64,000 bases of DNA from Aliiroseovarius sp. PrR006. GTDB taxonomy: Bacteria; Pseudomonadota; Alphaproteobacteria; Rhodobacterales; Rhodobacteraceae. Location: NCBI RefSeq assembly GCF_010500215.1, contig NZ_JAAGOY010000004.1, positions 62,001-126,000 on the forward strand. Direction: 5' to 3'. Of the stretch, positions 9,647-18,209 are shown piece after piece. The notes beneath the pieces are model-generated. The model was not told where the DNA came from and searched no databases. It was given only the letters and a program-made list of their open reading frames with translations. Numbering within the stretch: position 1 is the first letter of the stretch; each line of letters opens with the position of its first letter. A program made the translations under genes and the position numbers.

Positions 9647-10426
9647 TTACGCGGTCAACTTCACCCAAATTGGCACGTGATCCGAAGGCTTCTCGCGCCC
9701 GCGAACCTCTTTGTCGATCTGGCAGTCCTCAAGCATATCTGCGCATTCCGGGGACAGCAGGAAATGGTCGATCCGAATGCCGTCATTGCGTTGCCACGAC
9801 CCGCGCTGGAAATCCCAGAAGGAATATTGCTCGGGTGCTTGGTTGCGGGCGCGGAAGGCTTCGGTCAGACCAAGGTTCAGGATCTTACGCCATGCCTCGC
9901 GGCTTTCGGGGCGATAAAGCGCGTCTTCCACCCAATCCTGCGGGCGGGCGGCGTCTTCGGCTTGTGGAATGATGTTGTAATCGCCCGCCATCAGGAAAGG
10001 CGTTTCCTCGGCCAACAGCGCCTCGGCACGGGCGCGCAGACGCTCCATCCATGCGAGCTTATAGTCGTATTTCGGACCCGGCACCGGATTGCCGTTGGGC
10101 AGGTACAGCCCGCAGATCCGCACGGCCTGATCGCCCACCACGGTTGCCTCGATGTAACGGGCCTGTTCGTCTTCGTCGTCGCCGGGCAGCCCGCGCGTCA
10201 CATCCTCAAGCGGCAGCTTGGACAAAAGCGCCACGCCGTTGAAGCTTTTTTGCCCGTGAGTTTCGACGTTATACCCTTTGTCTTCAAAAGCTTCGCGGGG
10301 GAAGTTCTCGTCAATAGACTTGATTTCCTGCAAGATCGCCACGTCCGGCTGCGCCTCGTCCAGCCAGCCCATCAAAGCGGGCAAACGGGCCTTGATGCCA
10401 TTGATGTTGAAGCTGGCGATTTTCAT
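9647..10426 (-). CDS. xthA: Exodeoxyribonuclease III (AP endonuclease)
   Basis: This 259-residue DNA-repair enzyme cleaves at abasic sites and removes 3' blocking groups. It has all EEP catalytic blocks in exonuclease III form: FNINGIKARLPAL, LQEIKSIDENFP, SFNGVALLSK, CGLYLPNGNPV, FLMAGDYNIIP (Asp-Asn), IRIDHFLLSPE and the terminal SDHVPIWVKL (Asp-His). The ATG at 10426 has CAGGAGAG immediately upstream; the longer open frame to 10582 is not conserved-looking. Ends 9 bases before the nucleoside hydrolase gene. Confidence 0.95.
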   Translation of the reverse strand: MKIASFNINGIKARLPALMGWLDEAQPDVAILQEIKSIDENFPREAFEDKGYNVETHGQKSFNGVALLSKLPLEDVTRGLPGDDEDEQARYIEATVVGDQAVRICGLYLPNGNPVPGPKYDYKLAWMERLRARAEALLAEETPFLMAGDYNIIPQAEDAARPQDWVEDALYRPESREAWRKILNLGLTEAFRARNQAPEQYSFWDFQRGSWQRNDGIRIDHFLLSPECADMLEDCQIDKEVRGREKPSDHVPIWVKLTA

Positions 10427-10488
10427 GGGGCTCTCCTGTTGTTGGGGGCACTGTGGGGGCAAACGCGGGTGGGCGCAAGCGGCGCGGG

Positions 10489-11679
10489 TCAGGCTTCGGC
10501 GATATGCCGCCCGGCAGCGTGCGCGCTGGCCCAGGCCCATTGGAAATTGAACCCGCCCAACCAGCCGGTGACGTCGACGCATTCGCCGATGAAGTAAAGC
10601 CCGGGTACGGATTTCGACATCATGGACTTGCTATCGAGCCCGTCGGTCGAGACGCCGCCAAGCGTCACTTCGGCGGTGCGATAGCCTTCGGTGCCCGAAG
10701 GGGTGAGTTGCCAGTCGGACAGCTGTTCCAGCAGCGCATCCAGCGCTTTGTCAGACTGGTCCGCCAGCCGTTGGGTCAGGTCGAATTGCGCTGCCCATTC
10801 TGTGGCGAGGTGATCGACCAACTTGCCGGGCAGGTGACGGGACAGTTCCGTCGACAACTGCCGCCGCCCTTCGGTCTGACGCTGAGTGCGGAGCGCCTCG
10901 CGCAGGTTCAGCCCGTGGGTCAGGTCGATATGCACGGGTTCTCCCGGTTGCCAATAGGAGGAGATCTGTAGGATCGCGGGGCCAGAGAGGCCGCGGTGGG
11001 TGAACAACAGCGCCTCTTCAAAGCTGGCACGGTCGTTCCAGACGCGCACAGGCAGGGACACGCCGGATAGCGCGGCGAACCGCCCGTCGGGGAAGGTGAA
11101 GGGGACAAGCCCTGCGCTTGTCTCGATGATCTGGTGGCCGAATTGCCGTGCAATATCATAGGCAAAGCCTGTCGCGCCCATCTTGGGGATCGACTTGCCG
11201 CCGGTCGCGATGATCAGGTTTTGGCAGGTAAGCAGGCCCTGCGACGTTTCAAGCTGGAAACCGCCTTCGGTCTTTGCGACCGCGCTGACCGAAGTGTTCA
11301 GCGCCAGTTCTGCCCCGGCCTTGTACAGCCAGTCTGTCAGCATCTGAACAATCTGCGTGGACTTCCCGTCGCAAAAGAGCTGCCCCAGCGTTTTCTCGTG
11401 CCACGCAATCCCCGCCTGATCGACCAGTTCGACAAAGTCCCACTGGCTGAACCGGGCCAGCGCCGATTTGTGGAAATGCGGGTTCTGACCCACGAAATTC
11501 TTCGGCTCGGCATACATATTGGTGAAGTTGCAGCGCCCACCGCCGGAAATGCGGATCTTCTCGCCGGGTTTCTTGGCGTGGTCGATGACCAGCGTGGCGC
11601 CTGCTTGGGCCGCATAGGGCGCGGCAAACAGCCCTGCCGCGCCTGCGCCAATGATGATCGTATGCCATTCCGTTTTCAT
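10489..11679 (-). CDS. HI0933/BaiN-type NAD(P)/FAD-dependent oxidoreductase
   Basis: This 396-residue flavoprotein of the HI0933 (YhiN/BaiN) family has an N-terminal Rossmann dinucleotide site IIIGAGAAGLFAA. The family signature GEKIRISGGGRCNFTNM follows shortly after, then ATGGKSIPKMGATGFAYDIA, and near the C terminus GLYFIGECVDVTGWLGGFNFQ, which closes the FAD site. The physiological reaction of most members is unknown; BaiN acts on bile-acid intermediates in gut bacteria, which is not relevant in this context. The C-terminal helix WAWASAHAAGRHIAEA is standard. The start is the ATG at 11679. It is divergent from the globin-like gene at 11821. Confidence 0.92.
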   Translation of the reverse strand: MKTEWHTIIIGAGAAGLFAAPYAAQAGATLVIDHAKKPGEKIRISGGGRCNFTNMYAEPKNFVGQNPHFHKSALARFSQWDFVELVDQAGIAWHEKTLGQLFCDGKSTQIVQMLTDWLYKAGAELALNTSVSAVAKTEGGFQLETSQGLLTCQNLIIATGGKSIPKMGATGFAYDIARQFGHQIIETSAGLVPFTFPDGRFAALSGVSLPVRVWNDRASFEEALLFTHRGLSGPAILQISSYWQPGEPVHIDLTHGLNLREALRTQRQTEGRRQLSTELSRHLPGKLVDHLATEWAAQFDLTQRLADQSDKALDALLEQLSDWQLTPSGTEGYRTAEVTLGGVSTDGLDSKSMMSKSVPGLYFIGECVDVTGWLGGFNFQWAWASAHAAGRHIAEA

Positions 11680-11820
11680 GCGCGGGTCCTAGCGTGTTCG
11701 CCCGATGGGGGGAAGAAAAATGCGCGGGGTGACGATTTTCTGTGATTGCAGTCAGAGATTGTTAACCGAGATCCGTCAAGTTTGAGGCAAATCTGAAGCA
11801 CCATAAGAGGGATCACGGCG

Positions 11821-12237
11821 ATGGATCACCAAACGCGGGCGCAGTGCCAACATTGTCTGGACCTTTTGGTCGGTCAGGAAGAGGGCTTTGCCCGTGCGTT
11901 CTTCCCGCTTCTGTTTCAACGTGGGCCCGAACTGAAGGTGCTCTTTCCCGGTAATATCGACGATCACGCTGAACAGGTGCGGGTGCTCTATCGTCTGATG
12001 ACGTGCTTTGCTGGGAGCGAAGTCACGTTGATCGCAGGGCTGCGCCTGATCGGTTTCAGGATGGCTATGCGCGGGTTGGGCATCGACTATGCCGAGGTGC
12101 TGGCCAACACGCTGATCGGCACTCTGAAACGCCAGATGGGCAGCTCTTGGCAGGGCGATTTCGCCCATGCTTGGCAGATTGCGGCAGACGAGGCGCTAGA
12201 TGCGTTGGCGTTGGGGGCCGAGCTGATGGCGGCGTGA
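11821..12237 (+). CDS. Globin-like protein without the canonical proximal histidine
   Basis: This 138-residue protein aligns by eye with single-domain bacterial globins. FARAFFPLLFQRGPELKVLF corresponds to the B/C helices (compare TFYKNLFAKHPEVRPLF in Vitreoscilla globin), and a late HAWQIAADEAL matches the H-helix AWGKAYG block. In the F helix, where family members read KHxxxGV, this protein has FRMAMRGLGIDYAEV, so the proximal His is replaced by Met or Arg. No other His lies nearby. A CQHC pair sits at the N terminus. Heme binding is therefore uncertain; a sensor or heme-free role is possible. GAGGG precedes the ATG at 11821. It is the only plus-strand gene between 5.4 and 12.6 kb. Confidence 0.65.
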   Translation: MDHQTRAQCQHCLDLLVGQEEGFARAFFPLLFQRGPELKVLFPGNIDDHAEQVRVLYRLMTCFAGSEVTLIAGLRLIGFRMAMRGLGIDYAEVLANTLIGTLKRQMGSSWQGDFAHAWQIAADEALDALALGAELMAA

Positions 12238-12241
12238 CACC

Positions 12242-12571
12242 TTAGATCGAGAACGAGGTGCCGCAGCCGCAAGAGGCCGTGGCGTTCGGGTTGTCGATCA
12301 CGAAGCGCGCGCCGATCAGTTCTTCGGTAAAGTCGATCACGGCGTCGGCCAAAAACGGTAGAGAGACCTCATCGACCACGACTTGCTCACCACCTCCAGT
12401 CAGTACAAGATCACCCTCGGCCGGATCATCCAGCGAGATTTCGTATTGAAAACCCGAACAGCCGCCGCCTTCGACAGCCACGCGCAGCGCTTTGCCTTGC
12501 GCGCTTGCGCCGATCTCGGACAGGCGGGCGAAAGCTCGGTCAGTGACTTTTGGGGGCAGGGTCAGGTCCAT
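12242..12571 (-). CDS. A-type Fe-S carrier (IscA/ErpA family)
   Basis: This 109-residue protein has the three cysteines that define A-type iron-sulfur carriers: EGGGCSGFQYEI in the middle and ATASCGCGTSFSI at the C terminus. It would hold or transfer a [2Fe-2S]/[4Fe-4S] cluster to apo-enzymes in the cytosol. The sequence IDNPNATASCGCG resembles ErpA/IscA more than SufA, and a second, different member is found at 35485. The ATG at 12571 starts the conserved domain; the open frame upstream to 12706 overlaps the divergent dGTPase promoter and is unlikely to be coding. It stands alone, outside any isc or suf cluster. Confidence 0.92.
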   Translation of the reverse strand: MDLTLPPKVTDRAFARLSEIGASAQGKALRVAVEGGGCSGFQYEISLDDPAEGDLVLTGGGEQVVVDEVSLPFLADAVIDFTEELIGARFVIDNPNATASCGCGTSFSI

Positions 12572-12704
12572 CGGGAAATCCGTTTCATGTTCACGCAAAA
12601 CGCAATATAGGTTGGCCTGACGGGCGCGACAAGACGCCCCGGACAGGCACATGCGGACGGGACATCCGCGAGGGGCCGGAAATGACAGGCGGAAAGGGGC
12701 AGCC

Positions 12705-13847
12705 ATGCTTGCCAGCTTTGCAACCCATCCCGGTGGCAGCCAGGGGCGACTGTACCCGGAAGGGGAAAGCGAATTTCGCGAGCCGTATCAACGGGATCGC
12801 GACCGGATCATCCATTCCTCGGGCTTTCGTCGGCTGAAGCATAAGACGCAGGTGTTTGTGGAGCACGAGGGCGATTACTTCCGTACGCGACTGACACATT
12901 CCATCGAAGTGGCACAGGTGGCGCGGACGATCGCGGGCGCGCTGGGGCTGAACTCTCATCTGACTGAAGCTGTCGCGCTTGCCCATGACCTTGGCCACAC
13001 GCCCTTTGGGCATACGGGCGAGGACAAGCTGGACGAGTTGATGACCCCCTTTGGCGGGTTCGACCACAACGCGCAGGCGCTGAAAATCGTGACCTCGCTT
13101 GAGCGGCACTATGCCAAGTGGGACGGGCTGAATCTGACATGGGAGACGCTGGAAGGGATTGCCAAGCACAATGGCCCGGTGACTGGCGATCTTCCCTATG
13201 CGCTGGCCGAGTATAACGCCAAGCATGATCTGGAGCTGTCCACCCATGCAGGCGCCGAGGCGCAAGTTGCCGCGCTGGCCGACGACATCGCCTACAACAA
13301 TCACGATTTGCATGACGGGTTGCGCGCGGGGCTGTTCACGATGGAGGAAATCGCCGCGCTGCCCATCGTGGGCGCTGCGATTGCTGAAGTGGATGGGCTC
13401 TATCCCGGCCTGGATGCGGGCCGTCGACGGCACGAGGCGCTGCGTCGTGTTTTCGGCGTGATGGTCGAGGATGTGCTGGGCACCTCGCAGGCCTTGTTGA
13501 AAGCGGCGAACCCGCAATCCGTCGAAGATATTCGCGCGCTGGATCACGCGGTCATCCGTTTCTCGCCTGCCTTGTGGTCCGATCTGAAAGTGATCCGCAA
13601 ATTCCTGTTCACCCGCATGTACCGCGCGCCATCCGTGGTTGAGATGCGCACCCGTGTTACTGCCGTGGTGGACAACCTGTTCGGACATTTCATGGCGCAT
13701 CCGATGGAGCTGCCTGACGACTGGTGTCGCGAGATTGAAGCGGCGGAGGGCGAGACTGCCTTGGCACGCTTGGTGTCGGACTACATCGCCGGGATGACGG
13801 ATCGCTTCGCCCTGCAGGAGCATGCGCGATTGGGGCTGGGTGGGTAG
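12705..13847 (+). CDS. dgt: Deoxyguanosinetriphosphate triphosphohydrolase-like protein
   Basis: This 380-residue HD-domain phosphohydrolase would remove triphosphate from dNTPs. The metal-binding residues are visible in order: the first His in RLTHSIEVAQVAR, His-Asp in VALAHDLGHTPFGHTGE, and the later Asp in AALADDIAYNNHDLHDGL. The N-terminal block RDRDRIIHSSGFRRLKHKTQVF is characteristic of the type 2 dGTPase-like subfamily, and FGGFDHNAQAL follows the HD site. GGAAAGGGG lies upstream of the ATG at 12705. The TAG stop is embedded in the left arm of a 6-bp GC hairpin belonging to the 3'-end repeat. It is divergent from the A-type carrier gene. Confidence 0.93.
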   Translation: MLASFATHPGGSQGRLYPEGESEFREPYQRDRDRIIHSSGFRRLKHKTQVFVEHEGDYFRTRLTHSIEVAQVARTIAGALGLNSHLTEAVALAHDLGHTPFGHTGEDKLDELMTPFGGFDHNAQALKIVTSLERHYAKWDGLNLTWETLEGIAKHNGPVTGDLPYALAEYNAKHDLELSTHAGAEAQVAALADDIAYNNHDLHDGLRAGLFTMEEIAALPIVGAAIAEVDGLYPGLDAGRRRHEALRRVFGVMVEDVLGTSQALLKAANPQSVEDIRALDHAVIRFSPALWSDLKVIRKFLFTRMYRAPSVVEMRTRVTAVVDNLFGHFMAHPMELPDDWCREIEAAEGETALARLVSDYIAGMTDRFALQEHARLGLGG

Positions 13848-13964
13848 GGGCTTTGCCCCTCTTGGCCTTGGGCCAATGGGCTCCGCCCGTTCTCAGGCGA
13901 AACTGTCCCCCGGACAGTTTCCGGGAAGCCTTCGAACCCCAGGATATTTGTGACAAGAAAATGC
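13846..13964 (+). repeat. 3'-end repeat, copy A (hairpins plus GGATATTT...CAAGAAAA core)
   Basis: Starting inside the dgt stop codon, this copy contains a chain of small hairpins: AGGGGC-TTT-GCCCCT at 13846-13860, then TTGGCC/GGCCAA, GGGC/GCCC and AAACTGTC/GACAGTTT. The repeat core follows at 13937-13962 (ACCCCAGGATATTT, four to five variable bases, then CAAGAAAATG). The same core occurs five more times in the window. It is always downstream of a stop codon and in the orientation of the gene just ended. The hairpins may serve as a terminator or RNA stabiliser; the core has no known role that I can name. Confidence 0.75.
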
Positions 13965-14014
13965 GCGGGAGGCGGGTTCTGCCCTCGCATCGCTTGACCT
14001 TTGGGGCCGGGGTG

Positions 14015-14132
14015 CTAAAGCGTTTCGGGATCAAGTTGGCTCACAGCTTGATTTCGAAACGCCCTCGAGATTGGTAAGGTCCGGGCGTTTCGCCATACTA
14101 TTGGGTTTCAATAGTATGCCGAAACGCTTTAG
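14015..14132. repeat. Twin-hairpin element with 14-bp perfect terminal inverted repeats
   Basis: The element begins with CTAAAGCGTTTCGG (14015-14028) and ends with its exact reverse complement CCGAAACGCTTTAG (14119-14132). Inside are two hairpins of similar design. The first (14020-14062) pairs GCGTTTCG..ATCAAG with CTTGAT..CGAAACGC around a loop near GGCTCAC. The second (14085-14127) pairs GCGTTTCGC-CATACTATT with AATAGTATG-CCGAAACGC around GGGTTTC with a single mismatch. No clear target-site duplication is seen. It ends 30 bases before argS. It may be a MITE-like dispersed repeat or a structured 5' leader; nothing in the sequence decides this. Confidence 0.7.
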
Positions 14133-14162
14133 GAGTGCGCCTGAGAGAAAAGGACCAGACCG

Positions 14163-15884
14163 ATGAACCTGTTTGCCGATATTCGCGCGCTTGTGATTGA
14201 TGCCCTGACCCAGATGGTCAGCGACGGCGCTTTGCCCGAGGGGCTGAGCTTTGACAATGTGGCGGTCGAACCCCCGCGCGATGCGGCGCATGGCGATATG
14301 GCAACGAACGCGGCGATGGTTCTGGCCAAGCCCGCCAAGATGAAGCCGCGTGACATTGCGGAGGTTCTGGCAGGTAAGCTGGCCGAGGACGCGCGCATTG
14401 ACGTGGCCGAAGTGGCTGGGCCCGGGTTCCTGAACCTGCGTCTGGCGGCGCCCGTTTGGACTGGACTGGTTGCAGGTGTTCTGGCGGATGTGAATTATGG
14501 CCGCTCGACCATGGGGGCTGGGCAGAAAACCAACGTGGAATATGTCTCGGCCAACCCGACAGGTCCGCTGCATGTGGGTCACACACGCGGCGCGGTCTTT
14601 GGGGACGCGCTGGCAAGCCTGTTGGACTTTGCCGGCTACGACGTGACCCGCGAATACTATATCAACGATGGTGGCGCGCAGGTCGATGTGCTAGCCCGCT
14701 CGGTTTACCTGCGGTATCTGGAGGCGCACGGCCAAGAAGTTGCCTTCGAAGACGGCACATATCCCGGCGACTATCTGGTGCCGGTGGGCGAGGCGCTGAA
14801 GGGCAAGGTGGGCGATGCCTATGTGGGCAAGCCTGAAGCTGACTGGCTGGTTGAAATCCGGGAGTTCGCCACCGAAGCCATGATGGACCTGATCCGCGAA
14901 GATCTGGCGCAGCTGGGCGTGAAGATGGATGTCTTCTTCTCGGAAAAATCTTTGTACGGTACCGGCCGGATTGAGGGCGCGCTGGAGACGCTGCAGAACA
15001 AGGGCCTGATCTATGAAGGCGTGCTGGAGCCGCCTAAGGGCAAAAAGCCCGAGGATTGGGAACCGCGCGAGCAGACCCTATTCAAGTCGACCGAGCATGG
15101 TGATGACGTCGATCGTCCGGTGAAGAAATCGGATGGCAGTTGGACCTATTTTGCGCCGGACATTGCGTACCATTTCGATAAGGTCGAGCGTGGCTTTGAC
15201 GCGTTGATCGACGTCTTTGGTGCCGACCACGGTGGCTATGTGAAGCGGATGAAGGCGGCGGTTTCGGCACTGTCTGATGGCAAAGTACCGCTAGACGTCA
15301 AACTGACCCAGTTGGTGAAGCTGTGGAAGAATGGCGAGCCGTTCAAGATGTCCAAGCGGGCGGGCAACTTTGTCACCCTGCGCGATGTGGTCGAGCAGGT
15401 GGGCTCGGACGTGACCCGTTTCGTAATGCTGACGCGCAAGAACGACGCGCCGCTGGATTTCGATTTTGACAAGGTGCTAGAGCAGTCCAAGGACAACCCG
15501 GTCTTCTATGTGCAATACGCCCATGCGCGGGTACGCTCGGTTCTGCGTAAGGCGGAAGAGCAGGGCGTGACCCTGTCTGACACGCCGAACCTGCAGGACG
15601 AGGCCGAGCTGGCCGTGGCCAAGAAACTGGCCGAATGGCCGCGTCTGGTCGAGATCGCTGCACGTACCCACGAACCGCATCGGATTGCATTCTATCTGTA
15701 CGAGCTGGCCTCGGAATTCCACGCGCTGTGGAACCGCGGCAATGACAAACCCGAGCTGCGCTTCCTGCAAGATGGCAATAATGACTCATCGGCGGCAAAA
15801 ATTGCCCTGCCGCGCGCAGTCGCCGTTGTCATTTCGTCCGGATTGGGTATTTTGGGCGTCACTCCGGCCGAGGAAATGCGCTGA
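14163..15884 (+). CDS. argS: Arginyl-tRNA synthetase
   Basis: This class I aminoacyl-tRNA synthetase of 573 residues charges tRNA-Arg in the cytosol. The HIGH motif appears as [15 protein letters not shown] near residue 135, and the KMSKS-type motif as [16 protein letters not shown] near residue 400. The Arg-binding segment EYINDGGAQ and the C-terminal DALR anticodon-binding domain ([13 protein letters not shown] to the end) are present. The start ATG at 14163 follows AAAGGA. It is the first gene of the family-typical series argS, SPOR protein, nagZ, scpA, scpB. The leader holds the twin-hairpin element described at 14015. Confidence 0.97.
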   Translation: MNLFADIRALVIDALTQMVSDGALPEGLSFDNVAVEPPRDAAHGDMATNAAMVLAKPAKMKPRDIAEVLAGKLAEDARIDVAEVAGPGFLNLRLAAPVWTGLVAGVLADVNYGRSTMGAGQKTNVEYVSANPTGPLHVGHTRGAVFGDALASLLDFAGYDVTREYYINDGGAQVDVLARSVYLRYLEAHGQEVAFEDGTYPGDYLVPVGEALKGKVGDAYVGKPEADWLVEIREFATEAMMDLIREDLAQLGVKMDVFFSEKSLYGTGRIEGALETLQNKGLIYEGVLEPPKGKKPEDWEPREQTLFKSTEHGDDVDRPVKKSDGSWTYFAPDIAYHFDKVERGFDALIDVFGADHGGYVKRMKAAVSALSDGKVPLDVKLTQLVKLWKNGEPFKMSKRAGNFVTLRDVVEQVGSDVTRFVMLTRKNDAPLDFDFDKVLEQSKDNPVFYVQYAHARVRSVLRKAEEQGVTLSDTPNLQDEAELAVAKKLAEWPRLVEIAARTHEPHRIAFYLYELASEFHALWNRGNDKPELRFLQDGNNDSSAAKIALPRAVAVVISSGLGILGVTPAEEMR

Positions 15885-15987
15885 CAAAATGCGCCCCGGT
15901 CGAGTGCGAGTAGAGCAGTTTGACCGGTGCAGGGTGTGGAAAGAGCCATAAAGGCCAAGCCCCTGGAGATACCGGGTGTGAGGCAAG

Positions 15988-17175
15988 ATGGCAGAAGCAA
16001 ATTGGGGGCATGGCGCCCCGCATCCGGCGTATCAAAATCATCCCGACTATGGGCATCGCCCTGAACCTGTGATGCGTTCTGCATCGGCAGGCGCGTCTGC
16101 CTATGTGCATCCGGCCCATGGTGGCCCAGAGGTGCAACCGGCGCCAATGCAGGCCGATTATGCGGGCTATCAGGACGCACCCTATGCGGATCAGGGATAC
16201 TATGCCCAACCTGCTGAACCGACCGCACCGCGAGGTGGCGGGGCTGGCGGGCTTTTGAACTATGCTGGTGCCGCTGTGTCGTTGGCGCTGATCGTGGGTC
16301 TTGGCGTCTGGGGCTACAAGCTGGCCGTGCGCGATGTGACCGGCATTCCGGTCGTGCGTGCGTTGGAAGGCCCGATGCGCGTGCAGCCCGAAAATCCCGG
16401 CGGACAGTCGGCGGACCATCAGGGTCTGGCTGTGAACGCCGTGCAGGCGGAAGGCGAGGCCTCGGCCCCTGCTGATCGTCTTGTTCTGGCGCCCGAGCCC
16501 GCCTCGCTGACGGACGAAGATGCGTCCGTGGCCGAGGTCGCCCGCGCCGATACGGACCTGTCCCTTCCCGCTGCTGCAATTCAGGCTTACGTGACCGAGA
16601 CAGCAGCGGATGTGGATCCGGTTGCCGCCGCACTGGCCATTGCCGAGCAGATCGCAGCAGACAGCCCATTGCTGGGTGGTGAGACTGACGTTGAGCCGAC
16701 CGAGGTCATTGCCTCGCTTGCGGCGACCGTGCTTCCGAAGCCCTCGACGCCCGCAGTAGAAGAATTGGCGACGCCAAGCGTGAATATCATCCCGGCCTCG
16801 ATCCCCGGTGTCAGCACATCGCTGCGCCCGGTCGTCCGGCCTGCGGATCTTAACACAAAGGTCGCGGCCCCGGCGCCGTCTGCCCCCGCAGTCGCGAAAG
16901 AGATCGATCCCGCGACCCTCGCCCCGGGCACGCGTCTTGTGCAACTGGGTGCCTTTGACAGCGCCGAAGTTGCCCGTGAACAGTGGGATGTGCTCTCGGC
17001 CCGGTTCGAGGACTACATGGGCGGCAAAACCCGTGTGATCGAGAAAGCCCAGACCGGTGGCAAAACCTTCTATCGCCTGCGTGCGATGGGCTTTGCCGAT
17101 CTGGCGGACTCGCGCCGGTTCTGTTCGGTGCTGATGGCCTCTAAGGCCGCCTGCATCCCGGTTGTGACCCGGTAA
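15988..17175 (+). CDS. SPOR domain-containing membrane protein
   Basis: This 395-residue protein has a cytosolic Pro/Tyr-rich N terminus (about 85 residues), one membrane helix (LLNYAGAAVSLALIVGLGVW), and a long Ala/Pro/acidic periplasmic linker. Its C-terminal SPOR domain (about residues 308-395) reads RLVQLGAFDSAEVAREQWDVL and later TFYRLRAMGFADLADSRRFC. SPOR domains bind denuded glycan strands at the division septum, so a role in septal peptidoglycan is likely. It is placed between argS and nagZ (two bases upstream of nagZ), fitting cell-wall work. Two cysteines near the C terminus could form a disulfide, as in other SPOR domains. Confidence 0.9.
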   Translation: MAEANWGHGAPHPAYQNHPDYGHRPEPVMRSASAGASAYVHPAHGGPEVQPAPMQADYAGYQDAPYADQGYYAQPAEPTAPRGGGAGGLLNYAGAAVSLALIVGLGVWGYKLAVRDVTGIPVVRALEGPMRVQPENPGGQSADHQGLAVNAVQAEGEASAPADRLVLAPEPASLTDEDASVAEVARADTDLSLPAAAIQAYVTETAADVDPVAAALAIAEQIAADSPLLGGETDVEPTEVIASLAATVLPKPSTPAVEELATPSVNIIPASIPGVSTSLRPVVRPADLNTKVAAPAPSAPAVAKEIDPATLAPGTRLVQLGAFDSAEVAREQWDVLSARFEDYMGGKTRVIEKAQTGGKTFYRLRAMGFADLADSRRFCSVLMASKAACIPVVTR

Positions 17176-17177
17176 CC

Positions 17178-18209
17178 ATGTCCCGCGTTGGCGCATATAT
17201 CCTGGGCTGCGAAGGCACCACGCTTTCGCGGGCTGAACGTGATTTTTTTGAACGGGCACAGCCTTGGGGCTTTATCTTGTTCGCGCGAAACGTCGACACA
17301 CCAGACCAATTGCGTGCGCTGACCAGCGAATTGCGCGGCGCCGTCGGGCGGGACGCGCCCGTTTTTATTGATCAGGAAGGGGGGCGCGTCGCCCGCATGG
17401 GCGCACCTTACTGGCGTGAGTGGCTGCCCGCCTTGGATCAGGTCAAGCTGAATCCCAAAGCATCGGTGCGTAGCCTGTATATTCGCTATCGCCTGATCGC
17501 GGACGAGCTGTTGTCAGTTGGCATCGACGGCAACTGCGCACCCCTAGCCGACATCGCCACCGCCGAGACCCACCCGATCCTGCAAAACCGCTGCTATGGC
17601 GAGGACGTGGTCAAGGTGGCCGAACGTGCCGCCAGCGTGGCGCAGGCCTTGCTGGATGGCGGTGTGCTGCCGGTGGTCAAGCACATCCCCGGTCATGGCC
17701 GCTCCACGCTGGACACGCATCTGGAGCTTCCGCGCGTGAAGACCAAGGCGAAAGAGCTTGGCTGGACCGATTTCATGGCGTTCGAGCCACTGGCCGGGCT
17801 GCCCTTGGGCATGTCCGCCCACATCGTCTTTGAAGACATCGACCCCGATCAGCCCGCCACCCAAAGCCCCGAAATGATCGCGCTGATCCGGGGTAAGATC
17901 GGCTTTGGCGGGCTTCTGATGACTGACGACATCTCGATGAAAGCTTTGTCAGGTGCTTTGTCGGTGCGATCCCGCGCTGCGCTTCGGGCGGGTTGTGACA
18001 TCATCTTGCACTGCAATGGCGTGCTTGAGCAGATGGAAGAGGTCGCGGATGCCTGTGGAGATCTGTCCGGAGAGGCGCTTTCACGTGCCCAAACCGCGCT
18101 TTCGTGGCGCAAACCGCCCGTTCCCATTGACATTGAAGCCTTGGACGCTGAATTTCAAAGCCTGATGACTGGTGAGACAGTACCACAGGCAGGTGATGAG
18201 CGAGACTGA
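17178..18209 (+). CDS. nagZ: Beta-N-acetylhexosaminidase (GH3, NagZ)
   Basis: This 343-residue glycoside hydrolase family 3 enzyme removes GlcNAc from anhydro-muropeptides in cytosolic peptidoglycan recycling. Diagnostic blocks are VFIDQEGGRVARM near residue 65, the NagZ-specific KHIPGHGRSTLDTHLELP loop containing the Asp/His catalytic dyad, and LLMTDDISMKAL, which supplies the Asp nucleophile. It is two bases downstream of the SPOR protein and its last 14 bases overlap the preferred start of scpA, so the three are one transcription unit. No signal peptide is seen, as expected for NagZ. Confidence 0.95.
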   Translation: MSRVGAYILGCEGTTLSRAERDFFERAQPWGFILFARNVDTPDQLRALTSELRGAVGRDAPVFIDQEGGRVARMGAPYWREWLPALDQVKLNPKASVRSLYIRYRLIADELLSVGIDGNCAPLADIATAETHPILQNRCYGEDVVKVAERAASVAQALLDGGVLPVVKHIPGHGRSTLDTHLELPRVKTKAKELGWTDFMAFEPLAGLPLGMSAHIVFEDIDPDQPATQSPEMIALIRGKIGFGGLLMTDDISMKALSGALSVRSRAALRAGCDIILHCNGVLEQMEEVADACGDLSGEALSRAQTALSWRKPPVPIDIEALDAEFQSLMTGETVPQAGDERD

